Under the pieces are notes generated by a model. It was not told the origin of the DNA. It made no database searches and saw only the letters and a list, made by a program, of their open reading frames with translations. A DNA stretch of 64,000 nt, from assembly GCF_000195295.1 (NCBI RefSeq), contig NC_015388.1, positions 1,674,001 to 1,738,000 of the forward strand, given 5' to 3'. Positions 25,725 through 33,550 of this stretch are shown piece after piece. Source of the DNA: Desulfobacca acetoxidans DSM 11109 (GTDB taxonomy: Bacteria > Desulfobacterota > Desulfobaccia > Desulfobaccales > Desulfobaccaceae). Within the stretch, counting starts at the first letter, position 1; every line of letters starts with the position of its first letter. Position numbers and translations under genes: made by a program.

Positions 25725-28700
25725 TGGCAAACATTCAATGGGCCAGGGCCGGCCAATTCAATTGGACTTTCGATGCCATGGGCGGGACACCGCTTATGGA
25801 GGCCGTGCACGGTAATCGGTCAGGGATCTCCACTTTTGTTGGGGAAGATGGGGCGATTATCCTCAAAAATCCTCTGCTCGGCGGCGGCCAGGTTTTTTAT
25901 CTGCGGGGAGTTTGGAAAACCGACGCGGTTTTTCCCTGGAACGGTTTCTGGGCGGAACCGGAAAGCGGTGATCTGACCGATTATTTTGTCGGTGGTACCT
26001 GGCAAAATATGGGCAACCAGACTGTTATTATTCTGGGCCGACCACTTCCGGCCGGTACTGCGGTGCAGATTTATTATATCTATTTTACCGGTGAAAAAGC
26101 CGAAAAATACGCGGAATTGAATTCTTATCCATGCATACGTCCGGCCTGGCGCGGGTGTGCTGATTATACCTTTGACTTTGCTGTGGACCGGATTTTTGAT
26201 CTCATGGCTATTCTGTATTTTGCCGGTCTGGCAAGGAATATGGATAACCGTTCGGTGATTGAGTTTCTTTGGGAAAGTTATTTTGACAGGGCTGCAAGTG
26301 CGGTACCGCCGTTGGTCTTCGACCGATTTGAACGGACGCGCTATGACCGCGGCCAACACCTGCTCTATCGCGGTTCCAGTCAAGGAGAATCTGGTTTTAG
26401 CCATTTCGATATTGACCTGGAGCCTGAAACCCAGAACCGGGCGCTGCACGTGATTTTTTCGGAGTGTAACAGCGGCAATGCTTCGGCTTGGTTGGGGTAC
26501 GGTCTCAACTGGGATCTTGGCAATCCTCCCTTTAACGCTATAGACCGGCTATTTTTTTCGTACTATGGCAACCGTTGCCAAACCAGGGTAGCGAATTGCA
26601 ATTTCGTTTCTTCGGGGGGAACAGCCGAACTCTGCCTTCAGGAAGACTATAACGAGGGGCAGGCGTGCGTTATGCTGGTAATTATCACGAAAGGCGGTGA
26701 GTTAGGCGAGGCAGAATTCACTTTTGAGCTCTATCGGATGAATGGCGCCGACCCGGAGATGAAAGAGGAAGGACTGCTGACCTCTCATAATCGGATCAAT
26801 CTGCATTACGGTGTGCAAGTTTGGTGGGAATTAGGATCGACTTTCGTAGTCGGAGACTATTGGTGTGTTACCCTGGGCCGGGTTAGGAGCCATCCCCGGC
26901 GCTTGCAGATCATTTTAAACGATTCTGAACCCGGCGCTTGCGAGGCCTGGGGGCCGGAGCATACTTTTGTCCACGCCCTGCCAGACCGTTATGACCGACT
27001 GACCGATTTTGAAATCCCTTTAACCAGCTTCTGGCGTTTGGACAACGTTATCTATGACGGCGATAGGAGGCGCACCGGATGGAATCCTTGGTGTACTTTA
27101 GGGGCCAGCCAACCCCAGGGTATAATGTCGGTTCAGGATCATGAAGAGGAGCAGGAGATTGAAGGAGAGGTCTTCTACACTCAGGCTCAGCTTGCCTGGG
27201 ACCTGCCGGAAGATGCTTCTGCCCTGGGATTTTGGACCGGCATCAATACCGCTGAGGTTAATTCCGGTGGTCAGAGCACCTTAAATTTCCTCATCCAGCC
27301 GAACCTTGCCAACCTGGAGCAGATCTCACTCACGGTCAAAGTGAAAGACAGTCTGGATCACTATTTTATCTGCACGGGGGTGAATATCCCGGCAGGGGTT
27401 TGGAGCCGGGTTGACCTCAGCTTCAACAACTTTATTCCAGACATATCCGGTCATATATTGACCCACCCGATTAAAGTGGTGGATATCGGCCTCTGCGGAC
27501 CAGACATTCCTTTAGACGGAAGCCTGTATCTAACCGATGTCAAGTTCGGTTCCCATCGGGTATTTTCCGGCTCCCGATTGCGTCTGGTGGAATTTAAGCA
27601 TCATGAGCCTACGGTAAAGCTTCCAGCCTATGAATTGTGGTTGGATAATGTCGGCTTGAATCTGACGGCTTATGACCATTACCCACACTGCCCGCGGCTG
27701 GCGATCTCGGTTAATCCTTATGGCGTCAATCCCTGGCGGGGGCCGACCTTGATTCATTACGCTCATCCATTAGGGGCGTGGCTGGTTGACCGCCATGACG
27801 TGAGGCAGAACCACATCAGGCTCCATCGGGACGCCCAGGACGAGTTCAATAACCGCTGCGGCGGCGTTAAGGGTCCGATAGTGCCGGTGCATACCCGCAA
27901 CGATATCGAAAATATTGCTCTGTGCGGGGAAGAAAACTTTAATGAATTTTGCTGGTGGCCGAAGTATCGGGACTATGGCAAACGGCTTGCTTCCTGGCTA
28001 TTCAATGGTTCTCTGCAGGACGCCACCGGAAACTACGAACTTACCTGGTCTTCAGGTTCTCCGGTTTATACCACGGGAATCTGTCAACCTAATGATACTG
28101 CGCTGCATTTCGACGGCAGCGGCAGCTATGCCGGTTACTATCCCGGAACCGATTTTCGGTTAGGCGATGGCGACTTTTTTATCGAGGCAGTAGTCTCTTT
28201 TGATTCTCTGGTAAACTCGGTCATCTGCGGGATGTGGTATGAAGCAGCGAATCAAAGGTCCTGGATGGTTTATTACAACAATTATAACCGGAGCATTTCC
28301 TTTTATTATTCCACCAATGGCACAAATATCCTGGCAATTCATGGGACAAGCAATCTTATCACGGCGACCGGCGTATTTCATCATATCTCAGTCATAAGGT
28401 CTGGCGAAACCATATACCTCTATATTGACGGGAATCCTGCCGGCAGCGGTGATATCGGGACGGCCGGTTTATATGAGGCAACCGCCGATTTCAGAATTGG
28501 CAGGTCGTACGCTGGCGCTAATTTATACGGAGATATTGATTACTTACATATTTCAAAAGATATTGCCCCTGATGCCGCTGAGATTGCCGGGCGTTGGCAG
28601 ATCATCCAGGGATTGCAGAACGGGTCCGACTATCCGGAAGTGGGACATGGGCTCGGACAGTATTGGGCCTTTTATCGCTTGGCGGAATATTTCTGCGTCA

Positions 28701-29902
28701 GCAATGACGCCGGGGCCTGGGATATCCTGGATAACTGGCTGTCCTGGCTGGAAACCTTTGTAGTGGCCGACGGCTTGGGGTGGAAATTTCCGGTGTGGTT
28801 TTCGGAATATGGCTTTACCTATGGCGACTACGATCCGGGTGCTGCAGCCGCCATAGTCATCGGGTGTCTCTATATCTACATGCGGAAGGGGGATAGCCGG
28901 GCCCTCGGGTTAGCGCAGAACATATTAGCCGATCTCCGGCTCTATCGGGCTTCAGGGGATTATGGGGGATATCTCTACAAATCCGACTATCACTATGCCT
29001 GGATGAATGCTTTGGTGGCTCATGCGTTCGGCCTGGCGGTGGCGGGCCGGGCCGGGTCAGCCTACATCTATCCCTACACCCCGGATGATGAATCGCATTT
29101 TACGGCCATGATGAACAACTTCTGGGCCATGAGCGGCGACACCAAACCTAATATGCTGAATTCTGACGGTATTCCTTTTAGCTATGTTGAAGATCTGGAT
29201 GTGTGGGATTACGCCCCACATTATCTTTTTATGCGGCAGATGGGAAGCCTAGAAGCGGTGGTGCTCATGGCCGCAGTCGCTCTGGATTGGGGGCTCCAAA
29301 CTGGCAGCTGGCATTGGTTTGAGCAACTGATTGGTTTTATTATTCTCAATAACCGGAAGATAATCCCCGAGAATCAGATCCGTTTTATCCAATCCACCTA
29401 TGATCTGACTTTGCTGAAGAACCTGGGCAAGGTTTTTTTTGCTGATTATCGGCAGAACCAGAGCTCTTATAGGGAAATAGCCGATGAATCGACGATTGAC
29501 CTAATCGGATGCCAACCGGTAGAAATCCATTTAGAGTATGGACAGCCTGTCATAACTGAGGATCCCGGCATGGCTGAAGCCCTGGCCCGCTTGTTGATTG
29601 AGAGGTTCTCTTCGCCTAAGGAGCTCGTTGATCTCGAAACCTGGATGGAGGGGGCCCGCATTGAATTGAAAGACAACATTCTGATTAACTCGAAGTTTCA
29701 CGGGTATGATAACGAACCATTTGTCTGTTATCGGAAAAAGATTGACCTCGATAAAAAAAGAATCTCGCTCCAGCTTGTCAGAAATGTCAGGTATCTGCCG
29801 GCCTGGGGAGAAGATCTGGAGGGGGGTGAATATGGCTCGTATGCGATTGATACGGCAGTAGCCTCTGATCTTCATTGGAATTTCAGAACCTATGCATTTT
29901 AA
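25724..29902 (+). CDS. 1392-residue tail/adhesin-like protein with LamG-type domain
   Basis: Starts at GTG 25724, overlapping the previous gene by one base. Residues 1-160 look like an attachment domain (TFVGEDGAIILKNPLLGGGQ). About 755-950 is a LamG/concanavalin-like jelly roll: ASWLFNGSLQDATGNYE, then LHFDGSGSYAGYYPG, FHHISVIRSGETIYLYIDGN and YGDIDYLHISKDI. About 970-1210 is helical and Trp/Tyr-rich (AWDILDNWLSWLETF, YHYAWMNALVAHAFGLAVAG), reminiscent of an alpha/alpha-barrel glycosidase without an assignable active site. The last 180 residues resemble a phage tail-protein terminus. A host-surface glycan binding role is inferred. Confidence 0.65.
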   Translation: MANIQWARAGQFNWTFDAMGGTPLMEAVHGNRSGISTFVGEDGAIILKNPLLGGGQVFYLRGVWKTDAVFPWNGFWAEPESGDLTDYFVGGTWQNMGNQTVIILGRPLPAGTAVQIYYIYFTGEKAEKYAELNSYPCIRPAWRGCADYTFDFAVDRIFDLMAILYFAGLARNMDNRSVIEFLWESYFDRAASAVPPLVFDRFERTRYDRGQHLLYRGSSQGESGFSHFDIDLEPETQNRALHVIFSECNSGNASAWLGYGLNWDLGNPPFNAIDRLFFSYYGNRCQTRVANCNFVSSGGTAELCLQEDYNEGQACVMLVIITKGGELGEAEFTFELYRMNGADPEMKEEGLLTSHNRINLHYGVQVWWELGSTFVVGDYWCVTLGRVRSHPRRLQIILNDSEPGACEAWGPEHTFVHALPDRYDRLTDFEIPLTSFWRLDNVIYDGDRRRTGWNPWCTLGASQPQGIMSVQDHEEEQEIEGEVFYTQAQLAWDLPEDASALGFWTGINTAEVNSGGQSTLNFLIQPNLANLEQISLTVKVKDSLDHYFICTGVNIPAGVWSRVDLSFNNFIPDISGHILTHPIKVVDIGLCGPDIPLDGSLYLTDVKFGSHRVFSGSRLRLVEFKHHEPTVKLPAYELWLDNVGLNLTAYDHYPHCPRLAISVNPYGVNPWRGPTLIHYAHPLGAWLVDRHDVRQNHIRLHRDAQDEFNNRCGGVKGPIVPVHTRNDIENIALCGEENFNEFCWWPKYRDYGKRLASWLFNGSLQDATGNYELTWSSGSPVYTTGICQPNDTALHFDGSGSYAGYYPGTDFRLGDGDFFIEAVVSFDSLVNSVICGMWYEAANQRSWMVYYNNYNRSISFYYSTNGTNILAIHGTSNLITATGVFHHISVIRSGETIYLYIDGNPAGSGDIGTAGLYEATADFRIGRSYAGANLYGDIDYLHISKDIAPDAAEIAGRWQIIQGLQNGSDYPEVGHGLGQYWAFYRLAEYFCVSNDAGAWDILDNWLSWLETFVVADGLGWKFPVWFSEYGFTYGDYDPGAAAAIVIGCLYIYMRKGDSRALGLAQNILADLRLYRASGDYGGYLYKSDYHYAWMNALVAHAFGLAVAGRAGSAYIYPYTPDDESHFTAMMNNFWAMSGDTKPNMLNSDGIPFSYVEDLDVWDYAPHYLFMRQMGSLEAVVLMAAVALDWGLQTGSWHWFEQLIGFIILNNRKIIPENQIRFIQSTYDLTLLKNLGKVFFADYRQNQSSYREIADESTIDLIGCQPVEIHLEYGQPVITEDPGMAEALARLLIERFSSPKELVDLETWMEGARIELKDNILINSKFHGYDNEPFVCYRKKIDLDKKRISLQLVRNVRYLPAWGEDLEGGEYGSYAIDTAVASDLHWNFRTYAF

Positions 29903-29905
29903 GCT

Positions 29906-29968
29906 GAGAGCCGGGAGCCGAGAGCCGAGAGCCGGGAGTCGGCTCACGTTCAACGGCTCACGTTCAAA
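29906..29968 (+). repeat. Heptamer array after the 1392-residue gene
   Basis: Nine exact 7-nt units: GAGAGCC, GGGAGCC, GAGAGCC, GAGAGCC, GGGAGTC, GGCTCAC, GTTCAAC, GGCTCAC, GTTCAAA. The units GGCTCAC and GTTCAAC are reverse complements of GTGAGCC and GTTGAAC in the array at 22223. It starts four bases after the stop codon. Confidence 0.93.
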
Positions 29969-30017
29969 AGCGGTGTCCCACGTTGGCTATTTTCTCATTT
30001 TTTTAGGAGCGGCAACC

Positions 30018-31073
30018 ATGGGTTTAGCAGACCTACCACAGAGTAAATGGGGTGGCGGGACAGGCCGTCAGGTCATACTCAAAGCTGATTTTGACTCTAT
30101 CGAAAGGGCCATCATTGAGGCCTTCGAATTGAATTATCCACCGGATCTGGTTTGGATTGACGCGGTCCGGGTACAAGTGCCCTCAACCGCCGATTGCCGG
30201 GCCAGAATCATGATGTCGGGATTTCCATCGCCGCTTCATACGGGCCAGATGGTTGACGGTTCCCTGGCGGACGGCAGATATCGGGAGAATAGCAGTGAGG
30301 CCGTTATGGATTTCGGCGTCCCGGCCCGCTTTTGGGGTAATGAAAAAGCCAATCAGTGGTACTGCGTCTATGCTATTGCGGGGGCCTCTGATACGAGCTT
30401 CACGTTGAAGGCCATGCCGGTGATGCGTTATGCTTCGCAGGTGGCCCAGACTATCACCCTGCGCAACAATGGCGACAGTGCGGATATCGGATATGGCCTT
30501 ATCAGCAACGAACTGCAGAGTTGTAAGATCCTGGTGTTGTCAGGGGCCTCGAAGGGATTAGTACGCCCTATTATAGCGAATAACAGCGACAATGGTAGTG
30601 GCGGGACCCTGACATATTCGGGTTCGGTTCTGACGATGGCTCGGGGGGATTGGCTCATTGTCCTGCCCAACACGAATTTTCGCTATTTAGGTATGATATT
30701 CAATGACTCCTCCAGTAATCTGCTCCCGTTTATGAAAAATAAAAATTCGGTTGCCTGGGGTTCTCGCCGATTGATCGTTTCAGGCGCCATAAACGGTTAC
30801 CAGCTGCTGGATTTAAGTTATTATGTTCCGCCTTTAGCCAAAAGATTGCATGGTCTGGCGACCGCGACGAACGGTTACGATGTCAAGGCGGCTTTATCAT
30901 ACGACGGCGTTGAGCCGACGGTATTGGTGCATCTATCCCCACCGGCGACAGATTTTATCGGATCGCGTGGGGCCGGGCAGTTTGACTGCCAGCTTTTGGA
31001 TGGGAATAACCTGTATCTTTCAAATGAGAACACTGCTCAGCAACTATTCTGGGCGGTGGGTTGGGAGGAATAA
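30018..31073 (+). CDS. Phage-module protein, unknown (possible tail fibre part)
   Basis: A 351-residue protein from the ATG at 30018, which has TTAGGAGCGG upstream. The frame is open further left to 29892 but that part is the heptamer array, so I reject the longer start. The sequence is beta-rich with repeated Gly/Ser/Asn segments (GTLTYSGSVLTMARGDWLIV) and no recognised domain. Position suggests another virion or receptor-binding component. It ends TAATG with the next gene. Confidence 0.55.
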   Translation: MGLADLPQSKWGGGTGRQVILKADFDSIERAIIEAFELNYPPDLVWIDAVRVQVPSTADCRARIMMSGFPSPLHTGQMVDGSLADGRYRENSSEAVMDFGVPARFWGNEKANQWYCVYAIAGASDTSFTLKAMPVMRYASQVAQTITLRNNGDSADIGYGLISNELQSCKILVLSGASKGLVRPIIANNSDNGSGGTLTYSGSVLTMARGDWLIVLPNTNFRYLGMIFNDSSSNLLPFMKNKNSVAWGSRRLIVSGAINGYQLLDLSYYVPPLAKRLHGLATATNGYDVKAALSYDGVEPTVLVHLSPPATDFIGSRGAGQFDCQLLDGNNLYLSNENTAQQLFWAVGWEE

Positions 31074-31243
31074 TGAATCTTTCGGGAAAGAAAACTTATT
31101 TTGTCGCGGGTTTGATTGCAGCAGCGGTTTTTGCCCGGATAGCCGGGTTTATTGACGATCGAACCTACGAGGCCATTCTGGGGATTTTGGGGGCCTTGGG
31201 GTTGGGGGCGCTGCGGGCGGGAGTGACTAAGGTATTACAATAA
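31073..31243 (+). CDS. Small membrane protein, holin-like
   Basis: A 56-residue protein with two short hydrophobic stretches (YFVAGLIAAAVFARIAGFI and ILGILGALGLGALRAGV). Size and place near the end of the phage module suggest a holin or a phage membrane protein. No endolysin gene is recognised nearby, which weakens a lysis role. Confidence 0.5.
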   Translation: MNLSGKKTYFVAGLIAAAVFARIAGFIDDRTYEAILGILGALGLGALRAGVTKVLQ

Positions 31244-31508
31244 TAGATAAGTCTGTAAAAGTCATTCCCATTTTAGTGTAATTGTTATTCTTGCAAAATT
31301 GCCCTTAAGCTGTGGAAATAAACTAACAGTGGCTTTATGGCCTCAATCTGTTCAACTAGAAACTCGGAACTGTATTCTCCTGGTAATGCCAATATGAGGC
31401 GAATGGTTATCAGAGTCAGCCCGGCAACAAAATTTTGAGTTTTTGACTTTTTGCGAGGCTATCAATCGAAGAATAAGATTAGGAGAGAGAGGCAGGTGTA
31501 TTCTTTCT

Positions 31509-31772
31509 ATGGAATTAAGAGAATATATCAATTTTTTAATGGCGGTCATTGGTGTTTTAATGAGTCTGGTTGGTTTTTTATTTTGGCGGATATTGCATCG
31601 GATTGAGGATAAATTGGAAGAACTACATCGGCTGGCTCATAACTGTCGGGAGTCGCTGCCGATACGATTTTTAGGTCGCAAAGAATTCGACGGGTATCAA
31701 TCAGATATAGATAAATTATGGTATGCAGTGAACTACCACCAACATGATCAGGCAGGAAGGGTGACGCGATGA
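31509..31772 (+). CDS. Small membrane-anchored helical protein
   Basis: An 87-residue protein with one N-terminal membrane helix (INFLMAVIGVLMSLVGFLFW) then a charged helical tail (RIEDKLEELHRLAHNC). The layout resembles phage spanin or lysis-accessory proteins, without sequence proof. The start ATG 31509 was chosen because it places the membrane helix at the N-terminus; an upstream frame start at 31443 adds non-typical residues. Confidence 0.5.
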   Translation: MELREYINFLMAVIGVLMSLVGFLFWRILHRIEDKLEELHRLAHNCRESLPIRFLGRKEFDGYQSDIDKLWYAVNYHQHDQAGRVTR

Positions 31773-31866
31773 TAACAGATTATATGGATCATTACTGCAA
31801 TCGGATTCATATTGCCTGTATCAGCTTACAACCCCGTAACAGTTCAGCGTGTTGAGGAAAAGATGA

Positions 31867-31941
31867 CCCCCCCCCATCCTAACCCTCCCCGTAAACGGGA
31901 AGGGAATTTTCCCCTCCGTTTAGGGGGGGATAAGGGGGGGG
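31867..31941. repeat. G/C-rich palindromic element
   Basis: CCCCCCCCATCCTAACCCTC at the left matches GGGGGGATAAGGGGGGGG-type sequence at the right, with GTAAACGG facing CCGTTTA and a GGGAATTTTCCC centre. A long imperfect hairpin of a kind seen between genes in many bacteria. Confidence 0.8.
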
Positions 31942-32137
31942 CAAACAGAGTAACATACCTAAATCCTCAGAAGACTGAACTCTGGCACAACGCCGTAAGT
32001 AATACTTCAGCTACAGGAGAGAATAGATCAAGGAATGCTGGGCGGTGCCCATCCTACAGCACTACAGCACCGACAGGCCCATCCATAGGGGTGAATCTTC
32101 TATTTGCCCCAACAACTGAAGGGTTACGAAGGGAAAT

Positions 32138-32178
32138 CTTGGGGGGAATAGGGTCTGGCCCTATTTCCCCCCCCAAAG
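32138..32178. repeat. Perfect hairpin of poly-G/poly-C arms
   Basis: CTTGGGGGGAATAGGG (32138-32153) faces CCCTATTTCCCCCCCCAAAG (32159-32178) around a 5-nt loop. It may terminate rightward transcription from the phage module, though there is no T-run. Confidence 0.65.
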
Positions 32179-32451
32179 TTTGTACTCCTAGCGAGATAAT
32201 ATGATAATAGTATTGATAAGTTGTTTAATTCAGGGATTAATTCCTTCTTTAGCTGTGAGGGGCGTTTATAATTGCGCTCCCTGGGCTTTTTTGGGGAGGA
32301 AGCCATCTTGTATACTTATCTTGACTCCGCTGGCAATTTTGACATAATGAGAATAAATCATTCCCGGTTTCTGGTTACCGATTTTCTAAAAACGGAGCAG
32401 GAATACTCAAAAATAACTTCTGAGTTTCGAGTTAATTAAAATATAACCTTT

Positions 32452-32524
32452 GTACAGGCCGGAAGCCTGTACCACCGGTAAATGATTTTCTTGGTTTGCT
32501 GATAACTTATGGGTAATGAACCTA
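32452..32524 (+). repeat. CAGGCT-type repeat with extended tail, copy 2
   Basis: TGTACAGGCCGGAAGCCTG then TACCACCGGTAAATGATTTTC and GGTAATGAAC. Core and tail match the copy at 14776 in direct orientation over about 70 bp. Confidence 0.7.
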
Positions 32525-32547
32525 GGTTTGGGGACAAGGAGAGGAAT

Positions 32548-33033
32548 ATGGGCCTCATACGATTGTTATCAACCACCACACCCTTCGCCAATTTGGATGA
32601 ACAGCAACTGGCCGGTGTGCTAACCTGCTGTGAGCAGCAGGAATTTCCAAGGGGCTCGGTCATTTATCAACAGAACACCCCAGCCCGTCACATGTACATT
32701 ATCCTGGATGGTATGGTCAGTTTGGACGATGTGGTCGATGATGAGACAATTATTTCGTATGAGCGCCGCGGTCCCAAAGGGATAATCGGCATCGGTTCTA
32801 TGCTGGGTCTGAAACTTTATTCCCTCACAGCAGCCTGTATTGAACCTTCTTCAGTTATCGCAATCGACGTTCCGGAGTTGGAAAAAATTTTCGATCAGGA
32901 TTATCAGGTGGGGTTTAAGGTAATGTCAGAGGTAGCCTATATTTATTTTCAGCGGTATGAGAGGGCCAAGACGAGGCTCTATAATGTTTTCAAAGAAATT
33001 CCAGTCCGTTTGGTCTGTCGCGAACCGGTTTAA
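32548..33033 (+). CDS. Cyclic-nucleotide-binding domain protein without HTH
   Basis: A 161-residue protein (ATG 32548, AAGGAGAGGA upstream) with a Crp-type cNMP-binding beta roll: LLSTTTPFANLDEQQLAGV near residue 5, then FPRGSVIYQQNTPARHMYII. A helical tail follows (FKVMSEVAYIYFQRYERAKT). The glycine-rich phosphate-binding loop is only partly conserved (IGIGSMLG), so the ligand is uncertain. There is no DNA-binding domain, so it is a sensor or adaptor and not a Crp regulator. The two-component genes downstream are a plausible but unproven partner. Confidence 0.75.
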   Translation: MGLIRLLSTTTPFANLDEQQLAGVLTCCEQQEFPRGSVIYQQNTPARHMYIILDGMVSLDDVVDDETIISYERRGPKGIIGIGSMLGLKLYSLTAACIEPSSVIAIDVPELEKIFDQDYQVGFKVMSEVAYIYFQRYERAKTRLYNVFKEIPVRLVCREPV

Positions 33034-33550
33034 TGTCCATCTTGAAAGATTATCCTAAATCCGGATTTTGTTATAGGTGCGGTAGCTGGCTGTTCCTCCA
33101 AAAACATTGAAAAAATCCTCAGAAGAAACTGCCTGGCCATTTTGCTTTGATTGTAGTGGGAATTAATTTTCTGACCAGCGGCCGAAAATCAGATTCCGAC
33201 CATGAGATTATTTACTGCATCGTTCATGCCCGGCAGGAATCTTGCATAAGTTATCGTTCAATCCCCAATGAACAATAGACCCATACTGATAGAGTATATT
33301 TTTCTCTTACCATTAGTGTTTATAAATTTGAACAACTATGTTAACATAAATTAACAATCAAAAATATTCTCCCCGATTTTCTTAATTTAATGAGGAGATT
33401 TTTCGATAAGAGAGAAAGAGGTAATCTTGGCGTTGCTGAGGCCGTAGTTGCCTTTCGCCGGGGTTGTTGGGCCAAGGCTGTCTGCTTCCTGGGGTCTCTA
33501 TGTCAGTAACGATTGTTAAACATGGTAGGTAAAGGATAAGAGAAGATAAT
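33034..33550. other. Gene-free leader region
   Basis: No coding sequence seen. The segment 33300-33390 is very AT-rich with TTAACATAAATTAACAATC and probably carries the promoter of the histidine kinase gene. No repeat of the families in this window is present. Confidence 0.5.

Larger units (their letters stand above)
31773..32547. other. Repeat-filled right border of the phage-like module
   Basis: No intact gene. The first 90 bp keep a short open frame with a signal-peptide-like stretch (IIWIITAIGFILPVSAYN, about 31782-31840) that lacks a normal start and is cut by the palindromic element at 31867. Two G/C-rich palindromes and a CAGGCT-type repeat fill the rest; they are listed separately. 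The last part is the leader of the cyclic-nucleotide-binding gene. Confidence 0.6.

Noticed and set aside
31812-32204. A 130-codon frame through the palindromic repeats
   Set aside because: Most of it is translated repeat (PPHPNPPRKREG-type sequence). Only its first codons may be a gene remnant, noted separately.
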